8,301 nt of DNA from the NCBI GenBank assembly GCA_009779395.1, contig WREJ01000042.1, positions 1 through 8,301 of the forward strand, in the 5' to 3' direction. A program made the position numbers and the translations under genes. Source of the DNA: Coriobacteriia bacterium. Its GTDB lineage: Bacteria; Actinomycetota; Coriobacteriia; WRKU01; WQUG01. Numbering within the stretch: the first letter of the stretch is position 1; each line of letters opens with the position of its first letter. The notes under the pieces are model-generated. The model was not told the DNA's origin. It worked only from the letters and a program-made list of their open reading frames with translations, and ran no database searches. Shown here piece after piece: positions 1 through 6,222 of this stretch.

Positions 1-1
1 C

Positions 2-952
2 ACTTTCTCAGCTTCAGATGTCGCAACAGTGACAGGTGATGTTAGAACCGTGACAAAGGTTTCTGATGTCTTACTAGGAAACAGTGTAATCTTTCCTTCA
101 CCGGGTCTTTTCACTTATCGCATCAGTGAAAGAAGCGATACCTTTAGCAACACCACAACAGAAACAATGACTTTTGATCCAACGGTATACCAAGTCACTT
201 TCATAGTACTACCTGACCTAGAGGCTGGCACAAACTACGTCAGTGCAATCCTGGTACAAGAAGTTCTACCAGGTGACATACTCGGTAGCAAACTCGAAGA
301 CTTAGACACTGCTCTGACATTCACGAACACCTTTGTCAGAAACGTCGAAATTGATCCAACAGATCCTCTGGCAACAGGTGGACTGCGCATATCAAAGACA
401 ACAACAGGCATCATGCCAGATTTCACGAGAGCCTTTGACTTTGACATCAGACTGACAGCACCATCCCTTGCAACAACGATAACACCACCTATTATCTATC
501 GAGCACAGATTATTGATACGCTGACAAACGAGACCATTGGCTCTGTCATAGAGTTCACCGATGAAGTGACCAGAACCGTCAGTTTGACACACAATCAAAC
601 ACTCGTATTTCTTGATACTCATGTCGGAACCAGATATACAGCAATAGAACTACCGGTATCTGACTACACACCTCATGTTATTGTACACACCGATGGCGTC
701 ATCGACACCTCGATTGTTAATCCACCAGAACGTACGGTAGACGTCAGCCTGAGTACCGGCGAGCAAACATTAGGTGAAGCTGCTAATACCGCAGACTTTA
801 CGAACACTGACTTCTTTGTGCCACCAACAGGTCTCGATGTAGGCAATTTTGGTATGGCGTTGCTACTGATGGCTGTTGCTGGATTGATCGTACTGGTGAC
901 TGCTACCAGACGCAGCAAACACGAGATGGAGTTACAGGTGCTTAGTTACTGA
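2..952 (+). CDS. Cell-wall-anchored pilin-like surface protein, C-terminal part (5' end outside window)
   Basis: The frame is open to the left edge, so this is the C-terminal portion of a larger protein; the GTG at 29 is only an internal valine. Two beta-rich modules are visible. The first (codons up to about nt 340) has the order FTYRISE ... MTFD ... YQVTF ... LTFTNTF, typical of Spy0128/FctA-type pilin isopeptide domains. The second (about nt 380-815) runs from GGLRISKTTTG through YTAIELP to ADFTNTD; its Lys, Glu and Asn are placed as expected for an intramolecular Lys-Asn isopeptide bond. The end is a sortase signal: VPPTG (818-832), a hydrophobic helix (about 848-905) and a basic RRSK tail. 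The protein should therefore be covalently attached to peptidoglycan or assembled into a pilus. Arginine is mostly AGA and threonine often ACA, unlike the CGC/CGT-rich genes downstream, which suggests relaxed or foreign composition. Adhesin or minor pilin is the likely role; ligand unknown. Confidence 0.85.
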   Translation, partial: TFSASDVATVTGDVRTVTKVSDVLLGNSVIFPSPGLFTYRISERSDTFSNTTTETMTFDPTVYQVTFIVLPDLEAGTNYVSAILVQEVLPGDILGSKLEDLDTALTFTNTFVRNVEIDPTDPLATGGLRISKTTTGIMPDFTRAFDFDIRLTAPSLATTITPPIIYRAQIIDTLTNETIGSVIEFTDEVTRTVSLTHNQTLVFLDTHVGTRYTAIELPVSDYTPHVIVHTDGVIDTSIVNPPERTVDVSLSTGEQTLGEAANTADFTNTDFFVPPTGLDVGNFGMALLLMAVAGLIVLVTATRRSKHEMELQVLSY

Positions 953-964
953 CAGCCCCCATCT

Positions 965-1132
965 TTCCTGAGCGGAGTGGTCGTTAGACCACGCAGTCGA
1001 AGGATCCTGCGTCTTTGAAGTAAAGGTGTCATACGGTACTTCGTACCCAACAAGTGCGAAGCACCGTATGGTACTTTCAATTTGTGACACGCAAGATCCT
1101 TCGACTGCGCGCTAACGCGCTCCGCTCAGGAA
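965..1132. repeat. Long imperfect inverted repeat in the intergenic region
   Basis: Three nested complementary blocks are seen. Positions 965-977 pair with 1120-1132 (13/13), 992-1012 with 1089-1109 (20/21) and 1030-1043 with 1057-1070 (13/14). The two outer half-units (about 965-1012 and 1089-1132) are inverted copies of one roughly 45-bp sequence of the form CCTGAGCGGAG - small hairpin - GCAGTCGAAGGATC. The small hairpin differs in sequence between halves (GTGGTC/GACCAC around GTTA on the left; GCGCG/CGCGC around CTAA on the right) but is self-complementary in both. No coding potential or transposase is present. It may be a palindromic intergenic repeat (REP/MITE-like), and when transcribed it would fold into a strong structure. 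It lies just after the surface-protein stop codon and before a conventional terminator. Confidence 0.85.
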
Positions 1133-1142
1133 GACAGAGGGG

Positions 1143-1169
1143 GAGCACTGGACGTGCTCTGCTATTTTT
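1143..1169 (+). terminator. Probable Rho-independent terminator after the surface-protein gene
   Basis: A perfect 6-bp stem GAGCAC (1143-1148) / GTGCTC (1154-1159) with loop TGGAC is followed by TGCTATTTTT. It lies on the + strand between the surface-protein gene and rsgA, where transcription of the former should end. The stem is short, so termination may be only partial or may be helped by the preceding inverted repeat. Confidence 0.6.
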
Positions 1170-1212
1170 CAAACGACACAGAGATCGGCCGCCTGGTGCG
1201 CCCTGTGTTTGT

Positions 1213-1218
1213 TAGAAT
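1213..1218 (+). promoter_or_regulatory. Putative -10 element of a leaderless rsgA promoter
   Basis: TAGAAT (5/6 match to TATAAT) ends six bases before the A of the rsgA ATG at 1225, the distance expected when transcription starts at or next to the start codon. No Shine-Dalgarno-like sequence is seen in the 20 bases before the ATG. A -35 box is not evident at the matching distance (around 1190-1195). Leaderless genes are common in actinobacteria. This is inference from spacing. Confidence 0.45.
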
Positions 1219-1224
1219 TGTTAT

Positions 1225-2313
1225 ATGACTGACGCCTACTTATACAACTTCAACAAGCTCGGTTTCACCGCTCAGCTGCAAGCTCAGTATGAGCAGACCT
1301 TGATGGAGGCTGCTCTGCCAGATGCAGATGCTGCACACTGCGAACCCGCACGAGTCGTCAAGGTCGACCGTGGCTTTCCCCTGGTAGTGGCTGCCAGTGG
1401 CAGCTATCGCACAGAACTGTCCTCGCAGCTGGCGCAGCGTGCGCGCAAAGACGCGCTGGCGCGTCCTGCCGTGGGCGATTGGGTGGTGCTGGCACGTCCT
1501 GCTGGTCACGACTTTGGCATTGTCGAGGCATTTTTGCCGCGCAACAGCAGCCTCAAGCGGCGCGACCCTATCGAGCGCAAGAGTGCAGGATTTGCTCCCG
1601 CGCAACAGGCTATTGGACAGGTTGTTGTGGCAAATATCGACCTCATCTTTGTGGTGCAGGCACTGCGCTCTGAAAGCTGCAGCGTTAATCTGGCGCGTCT
1701 CGAACGTGAACTGGTCCTGGCCTTTGAATCAGGCGCGCAACCCCTTATTGTGCTGACAAAGGCTGACCTCTGTCCTGATCTTGCAGCATCAGAGCGCTTC
1801 ATCCAGATGTCAGCAGCGGATGTTCCTATCATTACCTGCAGTGCGCTCACCGGTCGCGGCATTACAGAAATCCGTCGCCTTATCAGTCCTGGTGTGACAG
1901 CTGCACTTATCGGTGCCTCGGGGGTAGGCAAGTCAACGCTTATCAACCAGCTGATTGGCACAGATCGTCAGCTGACAAAAGAGGTACGCGAAACTGACGA
2001 CCGTGGTCGCCACGCAACAGTCGCGCGCGAACTGATAGAGCTACCCCTTATCCAGACCTGCGAAGGTCCCAGTGGTGGTGGCGTCATTATCGACACGCCA
2101 GGAATGCGCTCGCTTGCTTTGTGGCAGGCAGACCAGGGCATCACGCTGGCTTTTCCCGAAATCACCGCTGCTGCCCACAACTGTCGCTTTGCTGATTGTG
2201 CACACAAAAACGAACCGCACTGTGGCGTCAAAGCTGCCGTTGCCGCAGGTGACATCGACGCTGAGCGCTACAAACGCTACCTGCGGCTGGTCCGTGAACT
2301 CGCCGATGCCTGA
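1225..2313 (+). CDS. rsgA: Ribosome small-subunit-dependent GTPase A
   Basis: This 362-residue protein is a circularly permuted GTPase that acts late in 30S subunit assembly, checking the decoding site and releasing maturation factors when GTP is hydrolysed on the ribosome. An N-terminal OB-fold region (about 40-110) is followed by the permuted G motifs: G4 TKAD (178-181), G5 CSAL (about 210), G1 GASGVGKS (230-237), G2 around RGRHAT, and G3 DTPG (290-293). The C-terminal zinc-binding pattern is Cys320, Cys325, His327, Cys333, as usual for RsgA. Length is slightly above the common 290-350. The ATG at 1225 has no visible ribosome binding site but sits just after a -10-like box, so leaderless translation is likely. 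The stop codon overlaps the start of prmC by 8 bases, indicating cotranscription with the translation genes downstream. Confidence 0.95.
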   Translation: MTDAYLYNFNKLGFTAQLQAQYEQTLMEAALPDADAAHCEPARVVKVDRGFPLVVAASGSYRTELSSQLAQRARKDALARPAVGDWVVLARPAGHDFGIVEAFLPRNSSLKRRDPIERKSAGFAPAQQAIGQVVVANIDLIFVVQALRSESCSVNLARLERELVLAFESGAQPLIVLTKADLCPDLAASERFIQMSAADVPIITCSALTGRGITEIRRLISPGVTAALIGASGVGKSTLINQLIGTDRQLTKEVRETDDRGRHATVARELIELPLIQTCEGPSGGGVIIDTPGMRSLALWQADQGITLAFPEITAAAHNCRFADCAHKNEPHCGVKAAVAAGDIDAERYKRYLRLVRELADA

Positions 2314-3316
2314 TGACATCTGGTCTATCAGGCGCGCCTTTGACTGGACGCGCAATTACCTGCACACTCAGGGAGACAGCCAAGCACGACTGAGCACCGA
2401 ATGGCTGCTGGCTGACGCCTGTGGACTGTCTCGTATCGAGGTTTATACGCACTTTGATAAACCTTTAAGCGAGGAAGAGCGCGTCCATTTACGCCAGTCA
2501 GTAAAGCGCCGCGCATCAGGCGAGCCACTGCAGTACATCACGGGTACGGTCGGCTTTCGGCACTTGACCCTTGCTGTGCGCCCTGGCGTTTTGATCCCGC
2601 GCCCCGAAACTGAAGTACTGGTTGACCTGGCATTGGAGCTGCTGCCGGCTGCTAATCCTGACAAGCAGTTGATGGTTCTTGATGTGTGTACGGGCAGTGG
2701 CTGTGTTGGACTTGCTCTTGCGAGCGAACGACCCGATGTGCGTGTCATTGCTACCGACATCTGCGAGCATGCCCTTGCACTAGCAGAAGAAAACGCCAGC
2801 ATCTGCCAACTAAGCGAGCGCTTCACCACCGTACAGGCAGATTTGTTCACTCCCATAAAATGTGATGAGGAACGAGGACGTGAAGCAGATTGTTCCTGTC
2901 GCGGAGAACGCATCACGGCCGAAGGGAGCGGGGTAACCCCCGCGAGTGAGTGCCGTGCTGTGTTCGACAAAGATCAGGGGCAATCTGAACGCGTCATCGA
3001 CCTCATCACAGCAAATCCGCCTTACATTCCGTCTGCTGCTGCAGGAATGGACGCACTCCCCAAAGAAGTCGCAGACTTTGAACCGCTGCTGGCACTTGAT
3101 GGGGGACCAGACGGGCTGAGCTATGCGCGACGCATCTTATTGCAGGCTCCTGACCATTTGCGGGCGTCTGGCGGATTAGTTTTAGAACTTGATGCGAGAA
3201 ATGTGCACCATGCGGCTGATTTTGCGGTACAGTTAAAGAGGTACAAAAAAATTGACATTCGCAGCGACTTGTGTGGTCGCCAGCGTTTTGTGACAGCCGT
3301 AGTAAAGGGGACGTAA
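2306..3316 (+). CDS. prmC: Peptide chain release factor N5-glutamine methyltransferase, with internal insertion
   Basis: PrmC (HemK) transfers a methyl group from S-adenosylmethionine to the glutamine of the GGQ motif of release factors RF1/RF2, which improves peptide release. The 336-residue product has the helical N-terminal domain, the PETEVLV stretch before the Rossmann fold, SAM motif I DVCTGSGC (126-133) and the catalytic NPPY (237-240). I chose ATG 2306 because it begins the family-like N terminus (MPDDIWSIRRAFDW); the frame is open further upstream, but that part lies inside rsgA and looks unlike PrmC. It overlaps the rsgA stop by 8 bases. The protein is about 40-50 residues longer than typical PrmC (around 280). 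The excess lies between DLF (about residue 180) and DLITANPPY, is hydrophilic with four cysteines (186, 196, 198, 216), and coincides with a DNA palindrome at 2886-2987. prfA, its usual neighbour, is not upstream here. Family call is secure; activity with the insertion is unknown. Confidence 0.93.
   Translation: MPDDIWSIRRAFDWTRNYLHTQGDSQARLSTEWLLADACGLSRIEVYTHFDKPLSEEERVHLRQSVKRRASGEPLQYITGTVGFRHLTLAVRPGVLIPRPETEVLVDLALELLPAANPDKQLMVLDVCTGSGCVGLALASERPDVRVIATDICEHALALAEENASICQLSERFTTVQADLFTPIKCDEERGREADCSCRGERITAEGSGVTPASECRAVFDKDQGQSERVIDLITANPPYIPSAAAGMDALPKEVADFEPLLALDGGPDGLSYARRILLQAPDHLRASGGLVLELDARNVHHAADFAVQLKRYKKIDIRSDLCGRQRFVTAVVKGT
2886..2987. repeat. Palindromic element inside prmC, in frame
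   Basis: The sequence folds on itself around position 2935/2936. Positions 2928-2933 (GCGGGG) pair with 2938-2943 around the loop TAAC. Positions 2906-2919 pair with 2952-2965 (12 Watson-Crick, one G-T, one mismatch). Positions 2886-2898 pair with 2975-2987 (11 Watson-Crick, two G-T, unbroken). The inner two blocks share exactly the same axis; the outer one is displaced by 2 bases. The possible outermost pair GACG (2877-2880) / CGTC (2992-2995) may extend it. The length of 102 bp is 34 codons and keeps the frame. It coincides with residues that other PrmC proteins lack. Exact borders are uncertain and no clear target duplication is seen. Confidence 0.75.
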
Positions 3317-3317
3317 A

Positions 3318-3962
3318 ATGAGTAAAGTATTTAGAGTTGACCAGGATGACCCATCAGCAGAGGTGCTTAATGTTGCCGCCTCGGAATTGCGCCGTGGCGG
3401 CATTGTGTTGTTTCCGACCGACACCGTCTATGGATTAGGTGCCAGTGCCAACATTCCCAATTGTTATGGCGCGCAGGAACTGTTTGACATCAAGCAGCGT
3501 CCGCCAGGGGTTCCCGTACCGCTTTTAGTGGGCAAACCCAGCGACCTTTACGTCTATGGCAAAGACTTCCCCGACTATGCCATGAAACTTGCTGAAAAAT
3601 TCTGGCCAGGCTCGTTGACTATTGTTGTCAAGGCATCTGACCGTGTTCTGCCCGAGTTTCGCAATGCAGAAGACGACACGGTTGGCTTGCGCTGTCCTGA
3701 CTCGCAGCTGATGCGCGAACTTGCTATTTCTGCGGGCGGTCCCATTTTTGCGACCAGTGCTAACACACATGGACATCCTGCTCCGGAAAATTTCGACGAA
3801 GTCGAAGAACGCATTTTGGCACATGTCAACCTGGCACTTGACGGCGGAAAGACAAAGATTGGCGCCAGCTCGACGGTGGTAATCTGCACCGAAGACGCCC
3901 CTATTGTTGTGCGCGAAACTACGGTAACAGAAGCTGAAATCGCTGCTGCACTAAAAGACTGA
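3318..3962 (+). CDS. tsaC: L-threonylcarbamoyladenylate synthase (YrdC/YwlC family)
   Basis: This enzyme makes threonylcarbamoyl-AMP from threonine, bicarbonate and ATP, the intermediate that the TsaD complex transfers to A37 of ANN-reading tRNAs (t6A). The 214-residue protein is the short form, a YrdC domain without the extra Sua5 C-terminal domain. Visible family motifs are PTDTVYGLG (33-41), KQRP (59-62), WPGSLTIV (96-103), LRCPD (124-128), ATSAN (145-149) and SSTVV (184-188). The ATG lies one base after the prmC stop, preceded by AAGGGG about 8 bases upstream, so translation is probably coupled. The pairing of prmC with this gene is conserved across Actinobacteria and Firmicutes. The synonyms ywlC and sua5 apply equally. 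Confidence 0.95.
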   Translation: MSKVFRVDQDDPSAEVLNVAASELRRGGIVLFPTDTVYGLGASANIPNCYGAQELFDIKQRPPGVPVPLLVGKPSDLYVYGKDFPDYAMKLAEKFWPGSLTIVVKASDRVLPEFRNAEDDTVGLRCPDSQLMRELAISAGGPIFATSANTHGHPAPENFDEVEERILAHVNLALDGGKTKIGASSTVVICTEDAPIVVRETTVTEAEIAAALKD

Positions 3963-4013
3963 AGCGACCGGCAAAAGACGACAGAGAAAACCCTCGCAGA
4001 GTAAGGACTGACC

Positions 4014-4472
4014 ATGCCCGGCAAACGAATCGCATTAGCAGCCGACCACGGTGGATTTGACCAAAAGCAGTCGCTGAAGACCTGGCTGGTTTCGCAAGGA
4101 TACTCGCTTAAAGATTTTGGCAGCGACAGCGCCAGCAAGTCGGTCGATTATCCCGACTACGCGCACATTGTCGCAAAAATGGTCAAAAAAGGAGAAGCAG
4201 ACTTTGGCATTTTAGTCTGCGGCACGGGTCTGGGTATGGCGATTGCCGCCAATAAAGTTGCTGGCATTCGTGCCGTACCGGTGACTTCAGTAGATTTTGC
4301 GGTTTTAGCACGCGAGCACAATGACGCAAACGTACTTGCCCTGTCGGGACGCTACACTGATGACGCTACTAATAAAAACATTGTCACTGCCTTTTTGACG
4401 ACTGATTTTGCAAGCGAAGTCGATGGCAGCAGCAGTCGTCACGCACGCCGTGTGGCAAAACTAGAGGGATAA
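4014..4472 (+). CDS. rpiB: Ribose-5-phosphate isomerase B
   Basis: It interconverts ribose 5-phosphate and ribulose 5-phosphate in the non-oxidative pentose phosphate pathway, in the cytoplasm. The 152-residue length is normal for the LacAB/RpiB family. Recognisable are the N-terminal AADHGG (9-14; substrate-binding Asp11 and His12), the active-site CGTGLGMAIAANK with Cys69, the His102 region AREHNDANVLAL, and the C-terminal RHARRVAKL phosphate-binding segment. A family member acting on allose- or galactose-6-phosphate is conceivable, but the CGTG cysteine form and the neighbourhood (before glyA, as in Bacillus) support RpiB. A Shine-Dalgarno-like AAGGA lies 6 bases before the ATG. A 51-base spacer after the tsaC homologue shows no hairpin or clear promoter, so it is probably part of the same operon. 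Confidence 0.93.
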   Translation: MPGKRIALAADHGGFDQKQSLKTWLVSQGYSLKDFGSDSASKSVDYPDYAHIVAKMVKKGEADFGILVCGTGLGMAIAANKVAGIRAVPVTSVDFAVLAREHNDANVLALSGRYTDDATNKNIVTAFLTTDFASEVDGSSSRHARRVAKLEG

Positions 4473-4496
4473 GTTTAAGAGAGAGCAGCAACCACT

Positions 4497-5753
4497 ATGT
4501 CAGACATCATGCATTTACGCGAACGTGACGCGCAGCTCGCCGAGGCTTTGGCAGGCGAGCTTGACCGGCAACGGGGAACAATTGAGCTGATTGCTTCGGA
4601 AAACTTTGTGTCGCGTGCAGTCCTCGAGGCTGCCTCGACCGTACTGACCAACAAGTACGCAGAGGGTCTGCCCGGCAAACGCTACTACGGTGGCTGCGAA
4701 GACGTTGACATCGTCGAAAACATGGCACGTGACCGCCTGACCTCTCTGTACGGTGCCGACCATGCAAATGTACAGCCTCACTCGGGGGCTTCTGCTAACC
4801 TTGCGGTATTTTATGCAGCACTCAAGCCAGGGGACAAAGTCTTGGGGATGAGTCTGGACGCAGGTGGTCATCTGACTCATGGTTCACCCGTTAACTTTTC
4901 GGGCAAGTGGTTCGATATGGTGCACTACGGTCTTGACCCACAGACAGAATTGCTTGATTACGACCAGGCAGAACGCCTAGCACAAGAGCACCGTCCCAAG
5001 ATGATTATTGCTGGTGCAAGTGCCTATCCGCGCACCATTGATTTCGAGCGTTTTGGCGCGATTGCGCGCTCGGTTGGTGCGGTGCTGATGGTTGACATGG
5101 CACATATCGCAGGACTGGTTGCTACGGGCGCACACCCCTCACCGGTACCACACGCAGACTTTGTGACCTCGACCTCGCACAAGACCTTGCGCGGCCCGCG
5201 CAGCGGTTTTGTACTCTGCACCGAGCAGTGGCAGAAAAAACTAGACTCAGCTGTCTTTCCTGGTCTTCAGGGCGGGCCGCTCGAGCACATTATTGCCGCC
5301 AAAGCAGCAGCTTTTCACGAGGCAGCGCAGCCAGAATTTGCCGACTACATTCAGCAGGTCATCTACAACGCTGATGCTATGGGTCAAGCCATGGCAGCAG
5401 GCGGTTTGCGTCTGATAAGTGGCGGCACCGATACGCACCTGCTATTGGTTGACCTGCGCCCAGCAGGCATTACGGGCAAGGTCGCCGAAGCACTGCTTGA
5501 AGAGGTCGGTCTGACTTGCAATAAAAACGCCATTCCCAATGACCCTGAAAGCCCCTTTGTGACCAGTGGCATCAGAGTAGGCTCCCCTGCACTGACGACA
5601 CGCGGCTTTGGTACCGAAGAAGCACGCTTGGTTGGCTCACTTATTGCGCGTGCTTTGTTCGAGCGCGAAAATCCCACGGCACTGGGCGAAATACGAGTAC
5701 AGGTAGACGACTTGCTCGCCCGCTATCCGCTCTATCCAGATTTGGTGTACTAA
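4497..5753 (+). CDS. glyA: Serine hydroxymethyltransferase
   Basis: This PLP enzyme converts serine and tetrahydrofolate to glycine and 5,10-methylene-THF, the main source of one-carbon units for thymidylate, purines and methionine. The 418 residues match the bacterial norm closely. The N-terminal ELIASENFVS, the NKYAEGLPGKRYYGG segment, the HSGASANLAV loop and VDMAHIAGLVA are all present. The PLP-binding lysine is Lys229 in STSHKTLRGPRSG, and TSGIRVGSPALTTRG near the end holds the carboxylate-binding arginine. ATG 4497 is supported by the purine-rich GAGAGAG about 12 bases upstream and by the family-like N terminus; an internal ATG at 4509 is a less likely start. It lies 24 bases after rpiB. 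The following dCMP deaminase starts one base after its stop, linking methylene-THF and dUMP supply. Confidence 0.97.
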   Translation: MSDIMHLRERDAQLAEALAGELDRQRGTIELIASENFVSRAVLEAASTVLTNKYAEGLPGKRYYGGCEDVDIVENMARDRLTSLYGADHANVQPHSGASANLAVFYAALKPGDKVLGMSLDAGGHLTHGSPVNFSGKWFDMVHYGLDPQTELLDYDQAERLAQEHRPKMIIAGASAYPRTIDFERFGAIARSVGAVLMVDMAHIAGLVATGAHPSPVPHADFVTSTSHKTLRGPRSGFVLCTEQWQKKLDSAVFPGLQGGPLEHIIAAKAAAFHEAAQPEFADYIQQVIYNADAMGQAMAAGGLRLISGGTDTHLLLVDLRPAGITGKVAEALLEEVGLTCNKNAIPNDPESPFVTSGIRVGSPALTTRGFGTEEARLVGSLIARALFERENPTALGEIRVQVDDLLARYPLYPDLVY

Positions 5754-5754
5754 G

Positions 5755-6222
5755 ATGAGCGAGCGGCCGTCCTGGGATGACTATTTTATGGGCATTGCCA
5801 AACAAGTTGCCCTGCGCTCGACTTGTACGCGGCGCAAAATTGGTGCGCTAGTGGTCTGTGACAAGCGTGTTTTGGCAACGGGCTACAACAATGTCCCCAG
5901 CGGCATCGAGCACTGCACCACCAGAGGTTGTCTGCGCGATGAAATGAACATTCCCAGCGGGCAGCGACACGAGCTGTGTCGGGGCATCCACGCCGAGCAA
6001 AACGCTCTGGTTCAGGCGGCAAAATACGGCACTTCTATCGACGGTGCGGCGATGTATGTCACCGCACAACCCTGCATTCTCTGTGCCAAAATGATGATTA
6101 ACGCCGGCATCAAAGAAATCGTTTTCACCGGCGACTATCCCGACGACTTTTCGCGTAGGATGCTTGAAGAGGCAGGTGTTGCTCTGCGGCGCATTTCTCA
6201 GCAGGCAGAGCAGCACGAATGA
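5755..6222 (+). CDS. Deoxycytidylate (dCMP) deaminase
   Basis: The 155-residue protein is a zinc-dependent deaminase converting dCMP to dUMP, the substrate of thymidylate synthase. The catalytic motif HAEQNA begins at His79, with Glu81 as proton shuttle, and PCILC supplies zinc ligands Cys107 and Cys110. The upstream GYNNVPSG and C-x4-C-x15-C region (Cys54, Cys59, Cys75, ending in ELCRG) is the pattern of dCMP deaminases/ComEB rather than cytidine or tRNA adenosine deaminases. The ATG is one base after the glyA stop with no spacer, so it is probably translated by coupling. Its last codons overlap the galE start (ATGA). It could be called comEB or dcd by homology; substrate specificity rests on family resemblance. 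Confidence 0.92.
   Translation: MSERPSWDDYFMGIAKQVALRSTCTRRKIGALVVCDKRVLATGYNNVPSGIEHCTTRGCLRDEMNIPSGQRHELCRGIHAEQNALVQAAKYGTSIDGAAMYVTAQPCILCAKMMINAGIKEIVFTGDYPDDFSRRMLEEAGVALRRISQQAEQHE

Noticed and set aside
29..31. GTG at 29 as the true start of the surface protein
   Set aside because: The frame is open to the window edge with a matching composition, there is no ribosome binding site, and the first domain would be cut.
965..1132. CRISPR array or insertion sequence at the intergenic repeat
   Set aside because: There are only two inverted, not direct, units, no regular spacers, and no transposase frame.
2072..2305. Upstream extension of the prmC frame, giving a 414-residue protein
   Set aside because: This part lies entirely inside rsgA, and its translation has no PrmC character. 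The family-like N terminus begins at ATG 2306.
2443..2970. 175-codon open frame on the minus strand opposite prmC
   Set aside because: It is antisense to a clear methyltransferase, has low-complexity Ser/Arg-rich content and no recognisable domain; it is a by-product of the codon pattern of the real gene.
3575..4138. 187-codon open frame on the minus strand across tsaC and rpiB
   Set aside because: It spans two well-supported genes and their spacer on the opposite strand and resembles no family.
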